A stretch of 64,000 bases of DNA, taken from Flavobacterium potami. GTDB lineage: Bacteria; Bacteroidota; Bacteroidia; Flavobacteriales; Flavobacteriaceae. The translations under genes and the position numbers were made by a program. This document shows, piece by piece, positions 52,465 through 59,449 of the stretch (its first letter is position 1; each line of letters begins with the position of its first letter). The notes beneath the pieces are model-generated. The model had not been told where the DNA came from. It searched no databases and was given only the letters and a program-made list of their open reading frames with translations. The stretch covers positions 248,001 through 312,000 of the forward strand of contig NZ_JAINUY010000002.1 of assembly GCF_020026915.1 (NCBI RefSeq). The letters are read 5' to 3'.

Positions 52465-52572
52465 ATGGTAATATTATTTTTCAAATTATTACAAATTAGA
52501 TTCCAAGCAATATTAGATAACACAATTAAGGAGCTTCAAGATTGCTTTAACTGTAAGCTTAAATGTATTTAA
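52465..52572 (+). CDS. Possible 35-residue Cys-rich peptide
   Basis: A short frame (MVILFFKLLQIRFQAIL...ELQDCFNCKLKCI) ends exactly three bases before the ATG of the 181-residue gene. The next pair of genes shows the same three-base spacing. The C-terminus holds C-x2-C-x3-C. It may be a real micro-gene or a leader. Confidence 0.35.
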   Translation: MVILFFKLLQIRFQAILDNTIKELQDCFNCKLKCI

Positions 52573-52575
52573 TTT

Positions 52576-53121
52576 ATGGCAGACGAAAATATTATTCAAG
52601 AAGTTGATCAAGGATGGATTGATTATAGAAATTCTGTTATTGAAAATAAAAGCAAAAGTCAAGATGATTTTGAAAAATATATTAACCTTTTGGCTTCAGG
52701 AGGAATTGTTCTTTCTGTAACTTTCTTAGAAAAAATTGTTTCTCTAGAAGAGGCAATATGTAAATCATTAATTATAATTGGAATGTATCTGATGGTTTTT
52801 ACTTTGCTTTCTAATCTTTATTCACATTACAAATCAATCTTGGATTCTGATGCTACTATTAAAGATATTGATGAAAAAAAATTTAAAAAAATTTTTAAGA
52901 AAATTGAAAAAAGAAATAAAGTAATCAATGTTTTAAATATGATCTCTATTTGGTCATTAATAATTGGTGTTTTTTTATTAGTAACTTTTGCAACAATTAA
53001 TATATATAATATGAGTGATAAACAGAAAACTATTCCTTCACCAAAACCGGCTACAGAAGAAAAAGGAAGAACAATAACTCCGCCAGCATTTAGACCCTCA
53101 AATACACCGCCTAAAAAATAA
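52576..53121 (+). CDS. Four-helix membrane protein with Pro-rich tail
   Basis: A 181-residue protein. Two hydrophobic pairs (about 38-55 with 60-80, and 120-145) surround a basic coiled-coil segment (IDEKKFKKIFKKIEKRNKVINV). The C-terminal ~35 residues are disordered, Pro/Lys-rich (PSPKPATEEKGRTITPPAFRPSNTPPKK). The tail shares GRTI-x-P/T-P with the 48-residue protein encoded three bases downstream. No family recognised. Confidence 0.55.
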   Translation: MADENIIQEVDQGWIDYRNSVIENKSKSQDDFEKYINLLASGGIVLSVTFLEKIVSLEEAICKSLIIIGMYLMVFTLLSNLYSHYKSILDSDATIKDIDEKKFKKIFKKIEKRNKVINVLNMISIWSLIIGVFLLVTFATINIYNMSDKQKTIPSPKPATEEKGRTITPPAFRPSNTPPKK

Positions 53122-53124
53122 GTT

Positions 53125-53271
53125 ATGAGTAAGAAAATAAGCAAAACTTTAAATGATTCAATGCAATCTGTTACAAAAGTTAGTATAGGTGATAAAATTA
53201 CAGATGGAAGAACCATTCAAACACCTTCGAGTACATTAAAACCAATAATAAAACCCAAAGAAAAAAAATAA
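53125..53271 (+). CDS. 48-residue basic peptide with GRTIQTP tail
   Basis: A small frame starting three bases after the stop of the 181-residue gene. The sequence has TDGRTIQTPSSTLKPIIKPKEKK at its C-terminus, echoing the GRTITPP...PPKK tail of the upstream protein. No signal peptide and no Cys. Probably co-translated with it; function unknown. Confidence 0.5.
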   Translation: MSKKISKTLNDSMQSVTKVSIGDKITDGRTIQTPSSTLKPIIKPKEKK

Positions 53272-53452
53272 ATTTTCTTAGTAGCTCAACTGTTCTACTT
53301 GTGAATAATTCTCAAAAAGGGTGGCTTGTAAAAGCTGGGAGGAATGGAAATTTATTAATAATGATAAAAAGCTTACAGATATAATTATGTTTTCTAATTA
53401 GTTTTGACAAAATGCTTTAATATATTGGAGCATTACTTAAATTTTTTTTGAG

Positions 53453-53983
53453 ATGATTGGAGAGTTTTTAAAAAATTATGGAGAGTTGATTTCAATCACA
53501 TTAATTCCATTTATAATTTGGATACTTGGAGCTTATTTCCAAGACAGAAAATCTAAAAAAGATGCAAAAATGAGTTTATTCTTAAAGTTAATGGCTACAA
53601 GAAAAGCTAATCCTATTAGTAAAGAATGGGTGGATAGTCTTAATCAGATTGATGTTGTATTTCAAGATAGTCCAAAAGTTCGGTTGGCATGGAGACAATT
53701 TTTTGATGCTCTTCATCCAAGATCAGCTCATTTTGATAGCCAAAACTCTTTTCATTTAGACTTATTATCTGAAATGGCGAATAATCTTGGCTATAAAGAT
53801 TTAAAACAGACAGAAATTGATCGCTATTATAATCCTCAATTATTTGGAAATTTACAGAAAAGTCAAGATCTTATTGCGAGAGAAACTTTAAGAGTTTTAT
53901 CAAATTCAAAAGCTTATGGGGTAGCATTCTCTCCAGAAGAATTTGATGCTCACACACAGCAATTGTATAGCTCAAATGATTAA
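53453..53983 (+). CDS. DUF6680-like membrane-anchored protein
   Basis: A 176-residue protein with one N-terminal helix (about 12-28, ISITLIPFIIWILGAYF). A soluble helical domain follows (SLFLKLMATRKANPISKEWVDSLNQIDVVFQDSPKVRLAWRQFFDALHP), fitting the DUF6680 family. Members are small proteins of unknown function that appear in accessory regions. It is separated by about 180 bases from the micro-gene operon, so it may be transcribed independently. Confidence 0.65.
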   Translation: MIGEFLKNYGELISITLIPFIIWILGAYFQDRKSKKDAKMSLFLKLMATRKANPISKEWVDSLNQIDVVFQDSPKVRLAWRQFFDALHPRSAHFDSQNSFHLDLLSEMANNLGYKDLKQTEIDRYYNPQLFGNLQKSQDLIARETLRVLSNSKAYGVAFSPEEFDAHTQQLYSSND

Positions 53984-53999
53984 AAAAATAGTTTAATTC

Positions 54000-54300
54000 T
54001 TTCACCGCTAGTGGGAGCATCCCATCCCCGTGGACACAAAGTTTATCCTCTCCAGTTTGTCATTTCGACCGAAGGGAGAAATCACATGAGTATTTCTACA
54101 AAGATTGACGATTTACATTGTCGATTCCCGAGTGTGATTTCTCCCTTCGGTCGAAATGACAATATTGCGGTTATTTCTCAACGGATTGTTATAAAAAGTT
54201 CCGAAGGAACGAATCATATTGTAGGGATGGATTTTAATCCATTCAACGCATAGTTTGTCGATTTTTTTGCGAAGATCCTTGATGACAAGATTGGGTATAA
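54000..54300 (+). repeat. Composite of interspersed repeats, no gene
   Basis: The 349-base gap contains an inverted pair GTCATTTCGACCGAAGGGAG (54059) and CTCCCTTCGGTCGAAATGAC (54141-54161). This is followed by AGTTCCGAAGGAACGAATCATATTGTAG (54198-54226), a relative of 43866-43917. The open frame 54011-54253 is made of these repeats and is not a gene. Confidence 0.75.
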
Positions 54301-54332
54301 TTAATGTAACTTTATGTCCTTATTAAAGAATC

Positions 54333-54743
54333 ATGACAATCCAACAATATATAGAACAAATCAGCAATTCAAAAAATCTAGTTTTAGATCAAAATACTGA
54401 TTTGGAAAATAACGTTGCTAAAATCGAAGGTTTAGAATTCCAGTTTGAAGATCTTTTTCAAAATCAAAACCTAAACTCAGCACTTCTTTCTAAAATAGAA
54501 AAAATGCTTAATCTAATTTTTATAAAAGAAGAATTAGAATTTAATGTTTGTTTTGCCAATAATGATGAGGTAAGACCGGAATACAAACAAAGTTTCAGAT
54601 TACTAGATTTGTTGGATTATATTTATGCGTTTAAGTATTCTTCAAAATTTGCAACGACTCAAAAAATAATCCTTTCGCCAGAAGTTGAGGTTTTTTGGAA
54701 ACTGGTAAAAATAGGTTCCGTTTTACGAAATGATATAAAATAA
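54333..54743 (+). CDS. Hypothetical cytoplasmic protein
   Basis: A 136-residue protein with a helical N-terminus (TIQQYIEQISNSKNLVLDQNTDLENNVAKIEGLEFQFEDLF). A middle domain follows (FIKEELEFNVCFANNDEVRPEYKQSFRLLDLLDYIYAFKYSS). No family recognised. Its terminator is shared with the convergent gene at 54793. Confidence 0.5.
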   Translation: MTIQQYIEQISNSKNLVLDQNTDLENNVAKIEGLEFQFEDLFQNQNLNSALLSKIEKMLNLIFIKEELEFNVCFANNDEVRPEYKQSFRLLDLLDYIYAFKYSSKFATTQKIILSPEVEVFWKLVKIGSVLRNDIK

Positions 54744-54774
54744 AAAAGCAGCTCCTGGTACGGGCTGCTTTTTC
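54742..54774. terminator. Bidirectional terminator
   Basis: AAAAGCAGCTCC / GGGCTGCTTTT with A/T runs on both sides lies between the convergent genes ending at 54743 and 54793. Confidence 0.8.
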
Positions 54775-54792
54775 GTAATTCTTAGAAAAAAA

Positions 54793-55179
54793 TTAACGAC
54801 GGAAAGATGGACTCTGATTAACAGATTTATCCAATTTTACAGTCTTAACTTTTTTAGCAACAACTTTAATTTCGTGTTTCGCAACTTTGTCGTTTGCTTT
54901 CACTTCAAGAACGTAAGTTCCTGCAGGAAAATCTTCTAAACTAATTGTTTTAGAAACCTCTAAATTGTCTGCTGCAGCGTCTCCTGCATAAAGTAAGTTG
55001 TGATTCTCGTCAAAGATTGAGAAAGATGAATTTTGAACAGTGTCTAAAGTAAAGCTAACTACTTTTCCGTTTCCTGTCTTAATGTTTAATATATAGTCAC
55101 CTTTTCCTTCAATGGCATAGGTAAACACAGTCGCTAAAAAAAAGGCAGCAACTAAACCAGCTTTGGTAAATTTTGTCAT
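54793..55179 (-). CDS. Small secreted DUF3244-like protein, divergent paralogue
   Basis: A 128-residue protein with a signal peptide (about 1-22, ATVFTYA). The domain NGKVVSFTLDTVQNSSFSIFDENHNLLYAGDAAADNL...SLEDFPAGTYVLEVKANDKVAKHEIKVV is a small beta-sandwich resembling DUF3244 or T9SS C-terminal sorting domains. It is a divergent relative of the three genes at 55564, 56496 and 57508. It lacks their upstream element, and its tail ends SPSFRR. Monocistronic with a shared bidirectional terminator. Confidence 0.7.
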   Translation of the reverse strand: MTKFTKAGLVAAFFLATVFTYAIEGKGDYILNIKTGNGKVVSFTLDTVQNSSFSIFDENHNLLYAGDAAADNLEVSKTISLEDFPAGTYVLEVKANDKVAKHEIKVVAKKVKTVKLDKSVNQSPSFRR

Positions 55180-55231
55180 GTTTTTTTTTAATTGTTAATT
55201 ACTAAATGTGGAACGCGTAAAACTACAAATA

Positions 55232-55239
55232 CAAATTTA
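55232..55239 (-). promoter_or_regulatory. -7-like box of the gene at 55179
   Basis: TAAATTTG (minus strand) fits TAnnTTTG. No -33 TTG is at the right distance. The remaining spacer to 55458 shows nothing else I can name. Confidence 0.4.
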
Positions 55240-55458
55240 ATTTTTAGCAAAAAATCAGCATTTTTAAATGCTTAACTTGTTGAATTGGAATTATTTCTGT
55301 GCTTTGTTTGAACTATGTACGGATTTAAAGGACTCACGGTTTTTTGTTTTTGAAAATTTTTTCGATTTTTTTTACCGCCTAAAAAACAACCGATTGAATT
55401 AATAAGAATATATTTTCAGAAACACTATTTTGTGTAAAATATACATTTAATATAAAAG

Positions 55459-55562
55459 AAAAAAACAGCTCCGTAACCAACAAAGAGCTGTTTCTTCAAC
55501 AATAAAATTTCAAATTTTTAATTTTTTCTAACCTCATTTTTACACTATTATAGAAGTATAAA
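55459..55562 (-). terminator. Two-hairpin 3' region of the 55564 gene
   Basis: The terminator AACAGCTC / GAGCTGTT lies at 55461-55493. A second small hairpin near the stop codon (TTTTTACACTA...GAAGTATAAAA, 55543-55562) is also found in the paralogous units. Confidence 0.7.
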
Positions 55563-55563
55563 A

Positions 55564-55965
55564 TTAACGAGCAGCGACATTCGAATTTTTTGCAAAACCA
55601 GATTTGTAAACCGAAGAAATTGCGTTTTTAGAAAGTAAAGCATTCTCTTTTATTGTAATCTCGTATTTTGCTCTTTTTACGTTGTCTTCTACTTCTAAGA
55701 AATAAGTTCCTTCTGGAAATTCTTCTAGACTGAAAGTTCTTAAAATTCCGTCTTTGCCTGTTGCATTTTCAGAATAAATAAGAGTTCCGTCTTTGTCATA
55801 AATTGCTAAGTTGGCTTTCTGTACTTTGTTAAGAGCGAAAGTGATCAATTTTCCATTAGTTTTCAATACGTGAAGGTTAAACTCCGACGTTCCATCAATT
55901 GCGTAAGTGCTAATTCCTGTGAAAAGCAACGCTACTACTAAACTCATTTTTGCAATCTTTTTCAT
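55564..55965 (-). CDS. Small secreted DUF3244-like protein, paralogue A
   Basis: A 133-residue protein with a signal peptide (about 1-22, FTGISTYA). The mature domain LNVLK-type start (FNLHVLKTNGKLITFALNKVQKANLAIYDKDGTLIYSENATGKDGILRTFSLEEFPEGTYFLEVED) is a compact beta-sandwich with Y-D-x-x-G-T-L-I-Y. The tail SVYKSGFAKNSNVAAR ends with Arg. It is about 85% identical to paralogue B. The upstream element (56057-56097) and the promoter TTG-N23-TAATTTAG (56006-56039) suggest control by the AraC regulator at 58325. Confidence 0.75.
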   Translation of the reverse strand: MKKIAKMSLVVALLFTGISTYAIDGTSEFNLHVLKTNGKLITFALNKVQKANLAIYDKDGTLIYSENATGKDGILRTFSLEEFPEGTYFLEVEDNVKRAKYEITIKENALLSKNAISSVYKSGFAKNSNVAAR

Positions 55966-56005
55966 GGGACTTGTTTTTTAAATTATTAGTTCTAATTCTC
56001 TGATG

Positions 56006-56097
56006 CTAAATTACTTATGTAATACGTGGAAATGCGCAACTGTATTTTCTTATTTCTATGCTATATTCTCATTTACGAAACCGTTATAGGTTAAAAT
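56006..56097 (-). promoter_or_regulatory. Promoter and conserved ~40-bp operator of paralogue A
   Basis: On the minus strand TTG (56037-56039) is 23 bases from TAATTTAG (56006-56013). The operator (plus strand CTATATTCTCATTTACGAAA, CCGTTATAGGTTAAAAT, 56061-56097) lies upstream of the -33 box, as expected for an activator site. Confidence 0.65.
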
Positions 56098-56204
56098 GTA
56101 AATTATTTGTATCGTTTTCGTTAATTCAATGATTATTTTTTAAAGTTTTGATTGGTTTTAAGTTTGCGATGGGTTAAGGATTTCTTTACAAAATAGGGTG
56201 TGGA

Positions 56205-56365
56205 TTTAACCGCAAAGTGCGCAAAGATTTACGCAAAGCACGCCAAGTTTCTTTTAAGTATATTCTATAAAAAAGTTCGCAAAGCTTATGGATAAAGCTT
56301 TGCGAACTTTGTGTTTATATATGTGAAGTAAGAAAAAAAACCTTGCGTTCTTTGCGTTAAAAATT
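56205..56365 (+). repeat. CGCAAAG-type palindrome
   Basis: ACCGCAAAGTGCGCAAAG...TACGCAAAGCACGCCAAG and the inverse GTTCTTTGCGTT...TTGCGGTTAA flank the stem GCAAAGCTT...AAGCTTTGC. It lies between the operator of paralogue A and the terminator of paralogue B. No gene is present. Confidence 0.65.
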
Positions 56366-56381
56366 GCGGTTAAATTAAACG

Positions 56382-56491
56382 CAAAAAAAAACAGCTCTAT
56401 AACCACAAAGAGCTGTTTTTAAAACTTTAAAAGTTTTTAAACTTTACTAACTATCTAACCTCACTTTTTATACTGTATGAGAGTATAAAAC
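56382..56491 (-). terminator. Two-hairpin 3' region of the 56496 gene
   Basis: Terminator AAACAGCTCT / AGAGCTGTTT (56391-56417) and hairpin TTTTTATACT / AGTATAAAA (56465-56491). Confidence 0.75.
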
Positions 56492-56495
56492 TTTT

Positions 56496-56900
56496 TTAGC
56501 GTGTTGCCACACTTGTATTTTTAGCAAAACCTGGTTTGTAAACTGAAGAAATTGCGTTTTTAGATAAAACAGTTGCTTCGTCAGTTACTTTAATTTCATA
56601 TTTTGCTTTTTTTGTATTGTCTTCAACTTCTAAGAAGTAAGTTCCTTCTGGAAATTCTTCTAAACTGAATGTTCTTAAAATACCATCTTTGCCAGAAGCA
56701 GTTTCAGAGTAAATCAAAGTTCCTTCATTATCATATATTGCTAAGTTGGCTTTTTGTGTTTGGTTAAGACCGAACGTGATCAATTTACCATTAGCTTTCA
56801 ACACGTGAAGATTAAACTCCGACGTTCCATCAATTGCGTAAGTGCTAATTCCTGTGAAAAGCAACGCTACTACTAAACTCATTTTTGCAATCTTTTTCAT
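56496..56900 (-). CDS. Small secreted DUF3244-like protein, paralogue B
   Basis: A 134-residue protein with a signal peptide identical to paralogue A (about 1-22). The beta-sandwich domain differs from A mainly at NKVQ/NQTQ and in the KVTDEATVLSKNA segment. The tail SVYKPGFAKNTSVATR ends with Arg. It carries the same conserved upstream element (56993-57035), shared leader word CTCTGATGCTAAATTA (56934-56949) and two-hairpin 3' region. The whole unit, gene plus flanks, is therefore a recent duplicate of A. Confidence 0.75.
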   Translation of the reverse strand: MKKIAKMSLVVALLFTGISTYAIDGTSEFNLHVLKANGKLITFGLNQTQKANLAIYDNEGTLIYSETASGKDGILRTFSLEEFPEGTYFLEVEDNTKKAKYEIKVTDEATVLSKNAISSVYKPGFAKNTSVATR

Positions 56901-56940
56901 GGGACTTGATTTTTAAATTAATAGTTCTAATTCTCTGATG

Positions 56941-57035
56941 CTAAATTACTTCAGTTGTCAGAATAATTTATATTCTATTTTTTCCTATTTCGATGCTATA
57001 TTCTCATTTACGAAACCGTTATAGGTTAAAATTTG
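56941..57035 (-). promoter_or_regulatory. -7 box and conserved operator of paralogue B
   Basis: TAATTTAG (minus strand, 56941-56948) is a -7-like box. The operator (plus strand ATGCTATATTCTCATTTACG, AAACCGTTATAGGTTAAAA, 56993-57035) matches those of A and C almost exactly. Confidence 0.6.
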
Positions 57036-57147
57036 AATTATTTTTATCGTTTTTGCTAAAACGCCTATTATTTTTCAACGTTTTTGTTAGTTTTTAATTT
57101 ACAATGAAGTAAAGATTTCTTTAAAAATTGTAGGAATAGTTTAATTG

Positions 57148-57345
57148 AAAGTTACTAAGATTCTGAGATCCTAAGATTCTAAGTTTTTTCTTTTGCAGAA
57201 TTACATAAAGTGGGGTAATTGTAGTGTGCTTCAAATTTTGTTTTACAAGAATAAGTCTTTAAAAAACCGATGTCTTTAATTTATTAAGTCTCTGATGCCT
57301 AAAAAAACTTAGAATCTTAGTGTCTTAGAATCTCAGAATCTTAAA
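57148..57345 (+). repeat. CTTAGAAT-type palindrome, second copy
   Basis: The left arm ACTAAGATTCTGAGATCCTAAGATTCTAAG (57149-57182) is inverted as CTTAGAATCTTAGTGTCTTAGAATCTCAGAATCTT (57309-57343). The words have an 8-base period, as at 43940-43980. No gene lies in 57036-57360. Confidence 0.75.
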
Positions 57346-57360
57346 AAAAAGTATAGAGCA

Positions 57361-57468
57361 AAAAAAAACAGCTCAGTAACCACAAAGAGCTGTTTTTAAA
57401 ACTTTTGAAAGTTTTTAACTTACTAACTATCTAACCTCACTTTTTATACTGTATTAGAGTATAAAATT
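57361..57468 (-). terminator. Two-hairpin 3' region of the 57508 gene
   Basis: Terminator AAACAGCTC / GAGCTGTTTTT (57366-57396) and hairpin TTTTTATACT / AGTATAAAA (57438-57468), matching the flanks of paralogues A and B. Confidence 0.75.
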
Positions 57469-57507
57469 TTTAAGTGCCGTGAAGTAACACTTAACTTTAA
57501 TATTTTC

Positions 57508-57873
57508 TTAGTAAACTGAAGAAACTCCTTTTGAAGACAAAACTGAGTTTTTAGAATCTACTGTGATATCGTATTTTACTTTTTTGTAATTATCAGCAAC
57601 TTCTAAGAAATATTTTCCTTGTGGAAATTCTTCTAAACTGAAAGTTCTTAAAATTCCTTCTTTACCAGAAGCGTTTTCAGTATATAATAAAGTACCATTA
57701 GTATCATAGATGCTGATAGTAGCTTTTTGAAGTTGATTAATTCCAAAAGCAATAACCTTGCCATTTCCTTTTAATACATGAAGATTTAATGCCTCATTAC
57801 CATCAATTGCATAAGTACTCATTCCTGTTAGAAGTACTGCAACTACTAAACTTAATTTCATTATCTTTTTCAT
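57508..57873 (-). CDS. Small secreted DUF3244-like protein, paralogue C (tail lost)
   Basis: The protein has 121 residues from the ATG at 57873. The frame is open to 57915, but the extension covers the promoter. Signal peptide and domain are like A and B. The protein stops right after GVSSVY, where A and B continue with K-x-G-F-A-K-N...R. The DNA beyond the stop still resembles the tail (AAGTGTTACTTCACGGCACTTAA). The 14-residue tail was therefore probably lost by a premature stop. Operator at 57965-58007, promoter TTG-N23-TAACTTTG at 57913-57946. Confidence 0.75.
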   Translation of the reverse strand: MKKIMKLSLVVAVLLTGMSTYAIDGNEALNLHVLKGNGKVIAFGINQLQKATISIYDTNGTLLYTENASGKEGILRTFSLEEFPQGKYFLEVADNYKKVKYDITVDSKNSVLSSKGVSSVY

Positions 57874-57912
57874 ATTCTGTAGTATTAATTTTTTTAGTTC
57901 ATTTCTCTGAGG

Positions 57913-58007
57913 CAAAGTTATAGCAGCATGTGTGTTATTTTAACAACTGTATTTTCCAATTTATATGCTATATTCTCATTTACGAAACCGTTATAGGTTA
58001 AAATTTG
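57913..58007 (-). promoter_or_regulatory. Promoter and conserved operator of paralogue C
   Basis: On the minus strand TTG (57944-57946) is 23 bases from TAACTTTG (57913-57920), a complete Bacteroidetes promoter. The conserved element (57965-58007, plus strand ATGCTATATTCTCATTTACG...) lies 18 bases beyond the -33 box. Confidence 0.7.
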
Positions 58008-58228
58008 CGTTTAATGTTATGTTTCTGTTAATTTGGTTGTTATTTTTCAAAGTTTATTCAAAATTTGATTCTTCCTAAAATTTCCTTCTTTCCTACAAAA
58101 AATACTATATTGGTATAAAATCAGGTCTTAAAATATGATTTCTCAAAAAAAAATCCGAAGAAAAAAACGAGACCCTAAAAAAAAGTGCATTTTGATGTAA
58201 AATCAGCAATGGAAAATATTGGTTTTTT

Positions 58229-58300
58229 ATGCAAAATTCTCATTTGCGAAACCGTTATAGGTTAAAATTTGATTTTTTTTAGGCTTTTTTGTTAATTTTG
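58229..58300 (+). promoter_or_regulatory. Promoter and operator of the AraC regulator
   Basis: TAATTTTG (58293-58300) with TTTG at 58268-58271 forms the promoter. Directly upstream is the fourth copy of the conserved element (58229-58271, ATGCAAAATTCTCATTTGCG, AAACCGTTATAGGTTAAAA), suggesting autoregulation. The spacer 58008-58228 is AT-rich with no gene. Confidence 0.65.
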
Positions 58301-58324
58301 CTATTATTTTTTAAAGGAATTATC

Positions 58325-59197
58325 ATGAAGACAATAGCCCCAGCTCTTGAAGTGATAACTAACTCATACGGAAGTTCTTTTACTTACGCCAAACACGCCG
58401 AGAAGACCAATAGTAAAGCTCATTTATGGCATTATCATCCTGAAATTGAGTTGGTTTATATAAATGGTGGGGCGGGGAAGAGACAAATAGGAAGCCATGT
58501 TTCTTATTATACCAATGGTAGTTTACTTTTAATAGGAGCTAATTTGCCGCATTGCGGTTTTACAAATGAACAAACAGGAAATACAACAGAAACGGTTGTT
58601 CATATAAAACCTGAATTTTTGGGAAGCGATTTTTTAGCCGCTCCAGAAATGAGGAAAATCCAAAATATTCTGAATCAGGCCAAAGGCGGAATTGCTTTTG
58701 GTGGTGAAACAAAGAAACGTTTGGGAAATAGAATTGAAATGATGGAGAACGAACCTCCGTTTCAACGTCTGATGACGCTTTTGAGTGTTTTGGACGAATT
58801 GGAATCGGCTGAGGATTATACCATCTTAAATGCGGATGGATTCTCATTAGAATTGCAAACTCAAGATAACGATCGTATTAATGTTGTTTTTAATTTTGTG
58901 AAGGATCATTTTCAGGAATCTATTTCGATAGACGAGGTTTCGAGTCTGGTAAGTATGACAACGCCTTCGTTCTGTCGTTATTTTAAAAAGATTTCTAATA
59001 AAACATTTACAGAATTTGTAAATGAATACCGTTTGGTGCACGCTTCAAAACTTTTGGCAGAACAGCCAATGAGTATTAACGAGGTTTGTTACGAAAGTGG
59101 TTTTAATAATTTCAGTCACTTTAGTAAATCGTTCAAACAATATACAGGTAAAAGCGCTTCGCAATACCGTCACGAACATAAGATTATAATTAGCTAG
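58325..59197 (+). CDS. AraC-family regulator, candidate activator of the small secreted proteins
   Basis: The protein has 290 residues from the ATG at 58325 (open frame from 58289). The N-terminal cupin domain has HLWHYHPEIELVYI and LLLIGANLPHCGF, a typical sugar-sensing AraC cupin. The C-terminal HTH pair (about 190-285) has ISIDEVSSLVSMTTPSFCRYFKKI and MSINEVCYESGFNNFSHFSKSFKQYTGKSASQY. It is divergent from the paralogue cluster and carries the same operator. I infer it regulates them and itself. The effector is unknown. Confidence 0.88.
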   Translation: MKTIAPALEVITNSYGSSFTYAKHAEKTNSKAHLWHYHPEIELVYINGGAGKRQIGSHVSYYTNGSLLLIGANLPHCGFTNEQTGNTTETVVHIKPEFLGSDFLAAPEMRKIQNILNQAKGGIAFGGETKKRLGNRIEMMENEPPFQRLMTLLSVLDELESAEDYTILNADGFSLELQTQDNDRINVVFNFVKDHFQESISIDEVSSLVSMTTPSFCRYFKKISNKTFTEFVNEYRLVHASKLLAEQPMSINEVCYESGFNNFSHFSKSFKQYTGKSASQYRHEHKIIIS

Positions 59198-59202
59198 TTT
59201 TT

Positions 59203-59372
59203 TGTTTTGCCACGAATTTCACGAATTGGCACGAATTAAATTTTATAATTTGTAAAAAGGATATCTAATCCGATCAGTTTAAAACTGGTCGGATTTTTTT
59301 ATTTAGTGATTGTTTTTATTTTGCTTTTAAGTAAAATTAATTAGTGAAAATTTGTGTAATTCGTGGCATCAA
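59203..59372 (+). repeat. CACGAATT-type palindrome, second copy
   Basis: TTTTGCCACGAATTTCACGAA...GGCACGAATTAAA and the inverse TTAGTGAAAATTTGTGTAATTCGTGGCA enclose the AraC terminator. Same family as 10786-11035. Confidence 0.7.
59268..59302 (+). terminator. Terminator of the AraC gene
   Basis: AATCCGATCAGTTT / AAACTGGTCGGATT, an imperfect 14-bp stem followed by TTTTTTT. Confidence 0.85.
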
Positions 59373-59449
59373 TAACGGGTGAGATTTTTCATATGTTCTA
59401 TTCTGAAAAAAGTTATATTTACAATCCCTAATCAGAAAAAAAGAATACA

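Noticed and set aside
54011..54253. 80-codon plus-strand open frame
   Set aside because: Made of the inverted GTCATTTCGACC repeat and the AGTTCCGAAGG repeat; codon content reflects repeats, not protein.
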